From assembly GCF_014200495.1 (NCBI RefSeq), contig NZ_JACHBY010000012.1:1-64000 (forward strand): a stretch of 64,000 bases of DNA, read 5' to 3'. Source of the DNA: Mucilaginibacter geliditolerans. GTDB lineage: Bacteria; Bacteroidota; Bacteroidia; Sphingobacteriales; Sphingobacteriaceae. Below, piece after piece: positions 33,079 to 41,841 of this stretch (position 1 is its first letter; each line of letters starts with the position of its first letter). The notes beneath the pieces were generated by a model that saw nothing but the letters and a program-made list of their open reading frames with translations, made no database searches and was not told the origin of the DNA. The position numbers and the translations under genes are program-made.

Positions 33079-35091
33079 ATGTACAAGAAAATATTTTCTT
33101 TATTAATTTGGTTAATAGCCGGGTTTAATTGTTCTATTGCTCAGGTTGGTTACCTGGGCAATAAACCCGGGATTGCCTCAATCAAAAAAACGAGTAATAC
33201 CATAATTATCGAAAATAAGGTATTGGCCATGAGCTTTTCCACTTATGGGAAGAAACTAAATATCGTGAGCTTTAGCGATAAACAAACTCATGAACAATTG
33301 GCATTAAGCAAAAGTCCTTTATTTTCCTTATTGGTAGGTAATAAAACCATAACTTCTGATGATTTTAATATCATAAGTTCCATATCTATTTCTGACATAA
33401 CTGGTAACGAGAATGCAATTAAGTACGCAGATAAACTGTCTGGTAAAAAACTAACTGCTGATCTGGACGATGATAAAATAGGTCTTAAAATTCACTGGGA
33501 AGCAAGCCTATTAAATGAGGGAAACTACATTCGCCAGGTATTTACTTTTAATGCTAGCGATTCAGTTAAGATATCAAAAATCACATTAATACAGCTTCCT
33601 TCATCAAAGGGGATAAGAAAAGAGGGGACAGTTGATGGTTCTCCGTTGATTCACAATGATATGTTCTTTTCTATAGAACATCCTATGAGTCAAATCTTAA
33701 CTGAAATAAATGATGTATCCATCTTCTTGCCACGATTAAATGCAGTTTATAAATCTTCTCCGCTAATTGTTTCCTCAGTTTGGGGAACAACACCAGTAAA
33801 TCAATTGCGCCGTGGTTTCCTGTATTACATTGAGCGAGAACGAGCGGTACCATATCGCCAGATGTTGCACTACAATTCCTGGTTCGATATTTCATGGGAA
33901 GACCGCAAGCTTAATGATAGTGTTTGTTTAGATAGGATAAAAGTATTTAAGGATAGCCTTATCGATAAACGTAATGTAAAATTAAAAGCGTTCTTGTTTG
34001 ATGATGGTTGGGATGACAACAAGACTTTATGGCAATTTAATTCGGGTTTTCCTAATGGTTTCACCAATATTGCTAAAGCAGCGAAAGATGCAAATTCTAC
34101 CATTGGCGTTTGGATATCCCCATGGGGCGGATATCATGAGCCCAAATTGCAGCGCATGGAGTACGGAAAAAAACAGACACCGCCTTTTGAAACAAATGCA
34201 AATGGTTTCTCTTTAACAGGGCCAAATTATTATAAACGTTTCAAGTCTGTAACTACTTCCTTAATCAGAGACTACAACATCAGCATATTTAAGTTTGATG
34301 GAGTAGGCGCAGGTAATGGGGCAAGCGGAGCAAGCATTATTTATCAAAAAGATATAGAGGCCCTTTTAAAACTAATAACTGAGTTACGGAGCGAAAAACC
34401 AAATTTATATCTAAGCTTAACTGTTGGTACCTGGCCTTCTGTTTACTGGTTGAAATATGGTGATGCAATCTGGCGTGCAGGTCATGATACAGGCCTTGAC
34501 GGTGAAGGAACAAAAAGGCAACAATGGATAACTTATAGGGATGCACAAGCTTACATAAACGTAGTAAAGCGCGCTCCGCTGTTTCCTTTAAATTCAATTA
34601 TGTACCATGGTATATGCATCACCGACAACGGATCACCGGCTACTTTTGATATGGACGATAAGGACATAAGTGATGAGATTTGGGCTTTTTTCGGTAACGG
34701 TTCTAGTTTGCAAGAATTATACATAAACCCACATAAACTAAATGCCAGTAATTGGGATTGCTTACGTGATGCTTCCAATTGGTCCAAAGAAAATGCTGAG
34801 GTGCTAATTGATACACATTGGATAGGTGGCGACCCGTCAAAAGGTGAAGTATATGGCTATGCCGCTTGGACAGATCAAAAGGGGGTGCTTACTTTAAGAA
34901 ACCCAACAGCTCATGCAGAAACATTCATTGTAAATGTAAAACAAGTTTTTGATTTACCTGAGGGATTTAATGAAGAATACCAGTTTTATGACGCAAAAAG
35001 CAAGGCAAACAAACTACTATTTACTGGAAAAAACTTCTCTGTAAATTTGGCTCCATTTGAGGTCAAGGTTATGGATGCTAGACAATTATAA
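33079..35091 (+). CDS. Secreted glycoside hydrolase, alpha-galactosidase/alpha-N-acetylgalactosaminidase-like (clan GH-D type)
   Basis: A 670-residue enzyme with a signal peptide (ending NCSIAQ). An N-terminal beta domain is followed by a TIM barrel with clan GH-D landmarks: LHYNSWFDI (about residue 267), FLFDDGWDD (Asp308-Asp309), GVWISPWGGY and IFKFDGVG, in which Asp407 is the likely nucleophile. RAGHDTGLDGEGT near residues 475-490 is a candidate for the acid/base region. The C-terminal beta domain ends the protein. Members of the clan release alpha-linked Gal or GalNAc; given the amino-sugar genes downstream, GalNAc is the better guess. The exact GH family (36, or the GH101/GH129 relatives) cannot be settled by eye. 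Confidence 0.8.
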   Translation: MYKKIFSLLIWLIAGFNCSIAQVGYLGNKPGIASIKKTSNTIIIENKVLAMSFSTYGKKLNIVSFSDKQTHEQLALSKSPLFSLLVGNKTITSDDFNIISSISISDITGNENAIKYADKLSGKKLTADLDDDKIGLKIHWEASLLNEGNYIRQVFTFNASDSVKISKITLIQLPSSKGIRKEGTVDGSPLIHNDMFFSIEHPMSQILTEINDVSIFLPRLNAVYKSSPLIVSSVWGTTPVNQLRRGFLYYIERERAVPYRQMLHYNSWFDISWEDRKLNDSVCLDRIKVFKDSLIDKRNVKLKAFLFDDGWDDNKTLWQFNSGFPNGFTNIAKAAKDANSTIGVWISPWGGYHEPKLQRMEYGKKQTPPFETNANGFSLTGPNYYKRFKSVTTSLIRDYNISIFKFDGVGAGNGASGASIIYQKDIEALLKLITELRSEKPNLYLSLTVGTWPSVYWLKYGDAIWRAGHDTGLDGEGTKRQQWITYRDAQAYINVVKRAPLFPLNSIMYHGICITDNGSPATFDMDDKDISDEIWAFFGNGSSLQELYINPHKLNASNWDCLRDASNWSKENAEVLIDTHWIGGDPSKGEVYGYAAWTDQKGVLTLRNPTAHAETFIVNVKQVFDLPEGFNEEYQFYDAKSKANKLLFTGKNFSVNLAPFEVKVMDARQL

Positions 35092-35353
35092 TAAACTTAA
35101 AATGCCCTTATAATCCGAGAAAATGTGCGGGCACGTAAGTAAGTTAATGTACACGCAATTGTGTTTTCAAAGTGAATTCAATAGGTCCGGTTCAAACTCC
35201 AAACCTAAAGTCGTCGAAATTCACTAGCGTTATTCTATAATCGGAATTCCAATACAACTCGTCAAACTCAAAGATTATGGTATGTCAAATTGGATTTTTA
35301 AAACAATTAAAATACCAATAGAAATTCTAAAATTAATAAATAATAGTATAAAA

Positions 35354-37276
35354 ATGCTTCAATTAAATTTATTAGAAGAAACACGTTACGAGAAAATTCC
35401 TGTTACGGTCTATGAAAGTCAATCTTCAGCCGCTGTAACGATCGCAAATCGTATCGCTTCTTTAATTAGAGATAAACAGAAAAATAAAATTCCGGCAGTA
35501 CTTGGATTAGCAACCGGAGCAAGTCCTTTATCACTTTATGCCGAACTTGTAAGGTTGCATAAGGATGAAGGTTTAAGTTTCAAAAATGTGATAACATTTA
35601 ACCTGGACGAGTATTATCCCATGAAACAGAATTCTCCTCATAGTTATGTGGAATTTATGTATAAAAATCTTTTCAGCTTAATTGATATAGACCCAGATAA
35701 CATTCACATACCCGACGGAACTTTAGGTATAGACGCGATAACATCATTTTGTTTAGAGTATGAACAAAAAATCAATCGCCTCGGCGGTCTCGATTTACAA
35801 ATTTTAGGTATAGGCAGAACTGGGCACGTTGGTTTTAATGAACCAGGTTCAGCTCCAAATTCCGGGACTCGCCTTGTGTCCTTGGACGATCTGACAAGGA
35901 AAGATGCAGCCCATGAATTCGGAAGTAAAGAAAATGTTCCCACGAAGGCTATTTCAATGGGTATTGGAACCATTTTTAAAGCTAAAGAAATCGTTCTCTT
36001 AGCCTGGGGAGAAAAAAAGGCTGACATTGTAAGGCAGGCGGTTGAAGGTGATCTTTCATCGGCCATCCCGGCAACTTTCCTTCAGTTGGCTGAAAACGTA
36101 GAATTTATTATCGATAAAGATGCAGCTATTGAGCTTACTCGTTTTAATACACCTTGGTTAGTTAAGGATTGCGTCTGGACTGATACATTGATAAAAAAAG
36201 CAGTTACATGGTTGGCCAAAAAAGTACAAAAACCAATTTTAAAACTGACAGAAGAAGATTACAACAATAACGGAATGGCTGCCTTAGCAACAGAGAAAGG
36301 ACCTGTTTATAATATCAATATAAATATTTTCAATCAAATTCAACAAACGATAACCGGATGGCCTGGTGGTAAACCAAACGCTGATGATAGTCAAAGGCCT
36401 GAAAGACGTTTTCCAGAAAAAAAGCGTTCCCTGATCTTTTCGCCACATCCTGATGATGATGTGATTTCGATGGGAGGAACGTTTATTCGTTTATCAGATC
36501 AGGGTCATGATGTTCATGTAGCATATCAAACATCTGGAAATACTGCGGTCTGGAACGACGATGCCTTGCGGTTTCTGGAATTCTCAATCGACTTTAACAA
36601 AGCCATTTCTAAGGATTCTGATCAGCTAGCAGAAATCTACAAAGAGATACGTAATGATCTTGAAAACGGAAAATCTTGCGATAGATATGAAAAGGAATTA
36701 TTAATAATTAAAGGCCTGATACGTAAAGGGGAGGCCATTGCCGGTGCACGTTTCGCCGGATTAAAAGATGACCATATTCATTTTATGGACCTTCCATTTT
36801 ATGACCGCTCCAAAGTGATGAAAGATGCAGTTCAAGATGACGACGTTGCGTTTACAATGAATTTGCTGAATAGAATTAAACCACATCAAATATTTGCCGC
36901 TGGCGATTTTGCCGATCCTCACGGAACGCATAAAGTTTGTTTTGATATAATAAGAAAGGCAATGCAGGTATTACGCAAAACAGAAGACTGGACAAAGGAT
37001 TGCTGGCTTTGGATGTATCGCGGCGCCTGGCATGAATTTGAAATCTCAGAAATAGAGATGGCTGTGCCTCTTTCACCAATAGAGGTTGAACGTAAACGTT
37101 TGGCAATTTTTAAACATCAATCTCAAAAGGACACTCCGGTTTTTCCGGGGGATGACGCGCGCGAGTTTTGGGTAAGAGCAGAACACAGAACTAGAGAAAC
37201 AGCCTCATTGTATAATTCACTGGGCTTTGCTGAATATGAAGCCATAGAGGCATTTGTTCAATATAAATTTGATTAG
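35354..37276 (+). CDS. nagB: Glucosamine-6-phosphate deaminase fused to a PIG-L deacetylase-like domain
   Basis: A 640-residue cytoplasmic two-domain protein. The N-terminal domain (about 1-270) is NagB: ATGASPLSLY, FNLDEYYP with the catalytic Asp, and GIGRTGHVGFNEPGS. It converts GlcN-6-P to fructose-6-P and ammonia. The C-terminal domain (about 355-635) is PIG-L/LmbE-like with the zinc motif SPHPDDD near residue 365 and a later ADPHGTH, so it may remove an N-acetyl group. Such long NagB proteins are known in Bacteroidota. I start at ATG 35354 (MLQLNLLEETRYEK); the in-frame ATG at 35282 adds a 24-residue leader atypical for the family. Confidence 0.93.
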   Translation: MLQLNLLEETRYEKIPVTVYESQSSAAVTIANRIASLIRDKQKNKIPAVLGLATGASPLSLYAELVRLHKDEGLSFKNVITFNLDEYYPMKQNSPHSYVEFMYKNLFSLIDIDPDNIHIPDGTLGIDAITSFCLEYEQKINRLGGLDLQILGIGRTGHVGFNEPGSAPNSGTRLVSLDDLTRKDAAHEFGSKENVPTKAISMGIGTIFKAKEIVLLAWGEKKADIVRQAVEGDLSSAIPATFLQLAENVEFIIDKDAAIELTRFNTPWLVKDCVWTDTLIKKAVTWLAKKVQKPILKLTEEDYNNNGMAALATEKGPVYNININIFNQIQQTITGWPGGKPNADDSQRPERRFPEKKRSLIFSPHPDDDVISMGGTFIRLSDQGHDVHVAYQTSGNTAVWNDDALRFLEFSIDFNKAISKDSDQLAEIYKEIRNDLENGKSCDRYEKELLIIKGLIRKGEAIAGARFAGLKDDHIHFMDLPFYDRSKVMKDAVQDDDVAFTMNLLNRIKPHQIFAAGDFADPHGTHKVCFDIIRKAMQVLRKTEDWTKDCWLWMYRGAWHEFEISEIEMAVPLSPIEVERKRLAIFKHQSQKDTPVFPGDDAREFWVRAEHRTRETASLYNSLGFAEYEAIEAFVQYKFD

Positions 37277-37346
37277 CAATACTTGAAATGGGTTCTGTTT
37301 TGCCGATGATACTTGCGGCAAATAGTAATTAAAATAAGGAAATAAA

Positions 37347-38741
37347 ATGACTTTAATTAAATCAATTTCTGGAATAAGGGGTACAATCGGTGGTTACGAA
37401 GGTTTCGGCTTTACGCCAGCGGACATAATGAAATACTCTACAGCATTTGGTACCTGGATAATTAATAAGACAGGCAACAAGAAAATTGTTATAGGTAGGG
37501 ATGCCAGATTATCCGGAGAGATGGTGAGAAACCTGGTTATTGGTTCACTTCAAAGTATAGGCATAGATGTAATAGATATTGGTATATCGACAACCCCAAC
37601 TGTTGAAATGGCGGTTACCCATGAAATGGCTGGAGGAGGAATCATTTTAACTGCTAGTCATAATCCGAAAGAATGGAATGCATTAAAATTACTTAACGCA
37701 AAAGGTGAGTTTATTAGTGAAGAGGATGGAAAGGAAGTACTTGAGATTGCATCAAGTGATTCCATTGATTTTGCTCAAGTAAATGAACTTGGCAAAGTTA
37801 AATTCAGCGATGCCTATTTGGATTTTCACACAGGAAAGATATTGGCACTTTCGTTAGTGAAGAATGAAATTATAAAGGATTTAAAATTGAAAATTGTTGT
37901 TGACTGTATAAATTCTTCGGGTGCAATATTTGTTCCTTATTTGTTAAAAAAGCTTGGGATTTATAATTTTATACTTATTAACGAAATTCCAGATGGAAAT
38001 TTCGCACACAACCCCGAGCCATTACCTGAGCATCTTATCGACCTTTCGGCAGCAGTTTTAATGAATAAAGCCGACCTGGGGATAGCAGTAGACCCGGATG
38101 TTGATCGACTTTGTTTTGTTTGTGAAGACGGTTCAATGTTTGGTGAAGAGTATACCCTAGTAGCTGTTGCTGACTATGTACTTAAAAACTCAAAAGGGAA
38201 TACTGTATCCAACCTATCTTCAACCCGCGCATTAAAAGAGGTCACTGAAACGAGCGGCAGTAAATATTATGCATCAGCAGTTGGTGAAGTAAATGTGGTG
38301 ACCAAGATGAAAGAAGTTAATGCTGTCATTGGCGGCGAAGGAAATGGTGGTATTATCTATCCAGAACTTCATTATGGACGAGACGCATTGGTTGGCATTG
38401 CTTTGTTCTTATCTCATCTAGCTGATTCAAAATTGCCTCTTTCTCAATTGCGAGCTAAATATCCTACTTACCACATGGCCAAGTCGAAAGTGAATTTAAC
38501 TGACGATTTAGATGTAAAAGTGCTATTAGAGTATATAAAAAACAGATACGATGAATATCCGCAAAATACCATCGATGGATTAAAAATAGAATTTGAAAAG
38601 GGCTGGGTTCATCTCCGGCAATCAAATACTGAAGCGATTATAAGGGTATATTCTGAAGGACAGTCTATAATAATTGCTAAAGAGCTGGCAGATTCGGTTA
38701 TCTCAAACATTCTTGAATTCACAAAAGAATTAAAATCATGA
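37347..38741 (+). CDS. Phosphoglucosamine mutase-like phosphohexomutase
   Basis: A 464-residue enzyme of the alpha-D-phosphohexomutase superfamily, interconverting sugar 1- and 6-phosphates. The four marks are present: the phosphoserine loop TASHNP, the metal loop DPDVDRL, the sugar-binding loop GEGNGG and the phosphate-binding loop RQSNTEAIIRVYSE. It begins KSISGIRGTIGG as in Bacteroidota GlmM-like proteins. In this locus it probably turns GlcNAc-1-P into GlcNAc-6-P. Its stop overlaps the galE start (ATGA), so the two are coupled. Confidence 0.93.
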   Translation: MTLIKSISGIRGTIGGYEGFGFTPADIMKYSTAFGTWIINKTGNKKIVIGRDARLSGEMVRNLVIGSLQSIGIDVIDIGISTTPTVEMAVTHEMAGGGIILTASHNPKEWNALKLLNAKGEFISEEDGKEVLEIASSDSIDFAQVNELGKVKFSDAYLDFHTGKILALSLVKNEIIKDLKLKIVVDCINSSGAIFVPYLLKKLGIYNFILINEIPDGNFAHNPEPLPEHLIDLSAAVLMNKADLGIAVDPDVDRLCFVCEDGSMFGEEYTLVAVADYVLKNSKGNTVSNLSSTRALKEVTETSGSKYYASAVGEVNVVTKMKEVNAVIGGEGNGGIIYPELHYGRDALVGIALFLSHLADSKLPLSQLRAKYPTYHMAKSKVNLTDDLDVKVLLEYIKNRYDEYPQNTIDGLKIEFEKGWVHLRQSNTEAIIRVYSEGQSIIIAKELADSVISNILEFTKELKS

Positions 38742-39751
38742 AAAGTAAAATATTAGTAACAGGTGGCGCGGGTTATATAGGATCACACACAGTTGTTGAG
38801 TTGGTTAATGCTGGTTATACCCCAATAATTGTAGATAGCTTACAGAATTCAAATAGCCTGATCATTCAACAAGTTGAAAAAATTACAGGGGTAAAAATAG
38901 AATTTCACCAGATCGATCTTTGCGAAAGTGAAGAGATAGAGCGTCTAATCACAAATAACCCAGACATACAGGACGTAATCCATTTTGCGGCTTTTAAAGC
39001 AGTCAATGAATCTGTTAGCTTTCCATTAAAATATTATAGGAATAATCTTTATTCATTGATAAATGTTCTTGAAGCGTTTAAGGGAAGACACGTAAATTTA
39101 GTTTTTTCTTCCAGTTGTACTGTCTACGGACAACCAGATCAACTTCCAGTTTCTGAATCGGCCACTATTAAAAAGGCGGAATCTCCTTATGGGAATACGA
39201 AACAAATTGCAGAGGAGATTTTAGAAGATTTAGCTTCAGTTGACAAGAATTTCAATATTACATCCCTAAGATATTTCAATCCTGTGGGAGCGCATCCTTC
39301 AGCAATGATTGGTGAACTACCAAATGGAACTCCACAAAATCTGTTTCCTTACATCACCCAGTCTGCTACAGGCAGAAGAGGTTTAAAGGAACTAACCGTT
39401 TACGGTGATGATTATAATACACCCGATGGAAGTTGTATTCGGGATTTTATTCATGTTGTTGATTTGGCTAAGGCGCATGTAGTTGCTTTAGAATTCATGA
39501 AAAACAACCATCAGACAAACTATAACGTGTTTAACATCGGAACGGGCCGCGGATATTCTGTGCTTGAAGTAATTAAGGAATTTGAAGAATTAACCGGTGT
39601 GAAATTAAACTACAAAATAGGACAGAGAAGATCGGGCGATATAGAAAAGATATTTAGTGATGTCAAAAAATCCAGCAAGGTTTTAAAATGGAAAGCCGAA
39701 AACGGTTTAAAAGAAATGATTCAGTCTGCTTGGGCCTGGGAAAATATATAA
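38738..39751 (+). CDS. galE: UDP-glucose / UDP-N-acetylglucosamine 4-epimerase
   Basis: A 337-residue short-chain dehydrogenase-type epimerase. NAD binding is by GGAGYIGSH (residues 8-16); the catalytic set is Ser-Ser-Cys in FSSSCTVYG and Tyr-x3-Lys in SPYGNTK (about residues 151-157). RYFNPVGAHPSAMIGE and later DYNTPDGSCIRDFIHVVDLA are classic GalE. It interconverts UDP-Glc/UDP-Gal and in some members UDP-GlcNAc/UDP-GalNAc; a Cys or small residue near the C-terminal gate would decide, and this was not resolved here. It is the middle gene of the cargo enzyme operon. Confidence 0.95.
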   Translation: MKSKILVTGGAGYIGSHTVVELVNAGYTPIIVDSLQNSNSLIIQQVEKITGVKIEFHQIDLCESEEIERLITNNPDIQDVIHFAAFKAVNESVSFPLKYYRNNLYSLINVLEAFKGRHVNLVFSSSCTVYGQPDQLPVSESATIKKAESPYGNTKQIAEEILEDLASVDKNFNITSLRYFNPVGAHPSAMIGELPNGTPQNLFPYITQSATGRRGLKELTVYGDDYNTPDGSCIRDFIHVVDLAKAHVVALEFMKNNHQTNYNVFNIGTGRGYSVLEVIKEFEELTGVKLNYKIGQRRSGDIEKIFSDVKKSSKVLKWKAENGLKEMIQSAWAWENI

Positions 39752-39763
39752 CAGATTTATCAT

Positions 39764-40891
39764 ATGGAGAAGAAAAAATTCACACAAACTGAACTTACCG
39801 GAATACTTAACAAATACAAGATTGCCGGAGGTGCTAAGGATATTATCCCATTTGGTTCCGGTCATATAAATGAAACATTTCGAGTTAGAAACATTCAAAT
39901 TGACTGCCCGGATTATTTATTGCAAAAAATCAATGGAAATGTCTTTCATAATATTCCGGATGTCATAGATAACATAAGAAATGTTACTCATCATTTAAAA
40001 AAGAAACTAATTCAAATTCCAGGGGCTAATCCCGACAAAGAAGTTTTGACTTTGTTGAAGGCAAAAGACGGAAAATATTTTGTTTTAGATGAAGAAGGAG
40101 GATATTGGCGTTTACACTATTTCTTGAAACATACAAGGAGCTATGATGTCGTAACCACTAAACAACAGGCGTTCCAAGGTGGTAAAGCTTTTGGAAAGTT
40201 TCAGGCATATTTAGCTGACTTGCCAGTAAAGAAAATTCATGAAGTTATTCCGGATTTTCACAATATCGACCATAGGATCAATCAATTCAAATCGGCTTTG
40301 TCTCAGGATCTGGCAGGAAGAAAAGACAAAATTAGTCGAGAGATAGATTTCGTCATTGAAAGAGAGGTAGAAATGAGAACAATCATTAAATTGGGAAATG
40401 AGGGAAAAATTCCTTTACGAATCACTCATAACGACACCAAATTTAATAATGTACTATTGGATAAGAATGACAGCGCTCAATGTGTAATTGATCTTGACAC
40501 TGTTATGCCCGGTTATGTCGCTTACGACTTTGGTGATGCCGTAAGGACAATTATTAATAGTGCGCCAGAGGATGAACCAAATTTGGAAAATATACAGCTT
40601 AACGTGCCTCTTTTTGAAGCATTTACGGAAGGATTTATTAATGAAACTTCAGAGTTTTTAACTGATAACGAGGTTTTAACACTTGGGCATGGCGTTTTTT
40701 TACTTCCATTTATTATGGGTGTAAGATTTTTGACGGACTATCTTAATGGTGATATCTATTATAAGACATCTTTTGCAGAACACAACATCCAAAGATCTAG
40801 GGCACAGTTTGAACTCGTCAGAAAGTTAGAGCAAAATAGGAAAAAGATAACAGAAATAATTTATAACTCCTATGAGGTGAAAGAGATTTAA
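39764..40891 (+). CDS. N-acetylhexosamine 1-kinase-like phosphotransferase
   Basis: A 375-residue kinase of the aminoglycoside-phosphotransferase fold. It has the early loop IPFGSGHINETFRV, the catalytic Brenner motif THNDTKFNNVLLD (Asp near residue 223) and the metal motif IDLDTVMPG (near 243), all closely like NahK of bifidobacteria, which phosphorylates GlcNAc and GalNAc at C1. In combination with GalE and a phosphohexosamine mutase this strongly suggests a Leloir-like route for amino sugars. The gene starts 13 bp after galE. A choline or homoserine kinase role is the main alternative, less likely in this setting. Confidence 0.85.
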   Translation: MEKKKFTQTELTGILNKYKIAGGAKDIIPFGSGHINETFRVRNIQIDCPDYLLQKINGNVFHNIPDVIDNIRNVTHHLKKKLIQIPGANPDKEVLTLLKAKDGKYFVLDEEGGYWRLHYFLKHTRSYDVVTTKQQAFQGGKAFGKFQAYLADLPVKKIHEVIPDFHNIDHRINQFKSALSQDLAGRKDKISREIDFVIEREVEMRTIIKLGNEGKIPLRITHNDTKFNNVLLDKNDSAQCVIDLDTVMPGYVAYDFGDAVRTIINSAPEDEPNLENIQLNVPLFEAFTEGFINETSEFLTDNEVLTLGHGVFLLPFIMGVRFLTDYLNGDIYYKTSFAEHNIQRSRAQFELVRKLEQNRKKITEIIYNSYEVKEI

Positions 40892-40894
40892 ATT

Positions 40895-41545
40895 ATGAAA
40901 GAACTGCAAGTTTTAGAAATTGAAAATGATGTGGAAGTTGTTGATATTAACAAAATATCAGTTTTACTGGAAAACTATAAAAAATATCAACCTATACAAC
41001 AAATTTGTTGGCAGGATTTTCCTGACAAACCATCAGTGGCGTTTTCTATGAATTACAATTTGAGGAATATCTTCTTAAAATATTTTATCTGGGATGAGTC
41101 TGTCAGAGTAGTAAACTTCAATATAAATGATAGAGTATATGAAGATTCTTGTGTTGGTTTTTTTGTTTCGTTTGATGACGGTAATAGCTATTATAATCTT
41201 GAATTTAATTGTTTAGGTATTTGCCGTGCTGGTTATGGTAAAAATAAAGAAGATAGGGTTCTATTATCAACTGAAACAATAACACAAATAATTTGCAAAC
41301 CACATTTTATGTCTTCCAGAATCACCGGAAAAACTAACTTTTATTGGGAATTAACGCTAAGTATTCCAATCTCCATTTTCAAGTCCGAACCAGATTTAAA
41401 ATTAAAAGGAAGATCTGTCAAAGCTAATTTCTATAAAAGTGGTGATTTTTCGCCGAAACCGAATTTTTTATCGTGGACTAGAATTGAAAGCGAACAACCC
41501 GATTTTCATCTGCCACAATTTTTTGGAACCTGTAAATTTCTATAG
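40895..41545 (+). CDS. CBM9-like carbohydrate-binding protein
   Basis: A 216-residue beta-sandwich protein without signal peptide, of the type annotated in Bacteroides as carbohydrate-binding family 9-like. Marks are ICWQDFPDKPSVAFSMNYN, DRVYEDSCVGFFVSFDDG.SYYNLEFN and the end FHLPQFFGTCKFL. It is the last gene of the cargo operon, three bases after the kinase, and is followed by a terminator. A cytosolic sugar- or glycoside-binding or unknown enzymatic role is possible; such proteins commonly end Bacteroidota glycan loci. Confidence 0.82.
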   Translation: MKELQVLEIENDVEVVDINKISVLLENYKKYQPIQQICWQDFPDKPSVAFSMNYNLRNIFLKYFIWDESVRVVNFNINDRVYEDSCVGFFVSFDDGNSYYNLEFNCLGICRAGYGKNKEDRVLLSTETITQIICKPHFMSSRITGKTNFYWELTLSIPISIFKSEPDLKLKGRSVKANFYKSGDFSPKPNFLSWTRIESEQPDFHLPQFFGTCKFL

Positions 41546-41602
41546 TTTTTATTTGGTTCCGCATAAGATCTTGTTTGTTAATAGACAAGTTTAGTTGATT
41601 TG

Positions 41603-41632
41603 AGCGACCCTTTTTTTAAAGGGCGCTTTTTT
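41603..41632 (+). terminator. Terminator of the glycan enzyme operon
   Basis: AGCGACCCTTT-TTTT-AAAGGGCGCT followed by T residues. Confidence 0.88.
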
Positions 41633-41841
41633 CTTTGCTGGTCCATCAGTCAAGTAATAAAGTTAATCCTTAGAAGTGGTAATAAAATGATTTTTTAATA
41701 ATATATCGGTGACGGTTCTGATCGATAATCAAACCTGAATCTTATAAATTAATTTGTTTATCTGCAAATTAAAAAAAATGCCCCAAAACTTCCCTGCTGT
41801 TACATAATATGACTTTACCTTCAACCTAAATCATAAAAATC

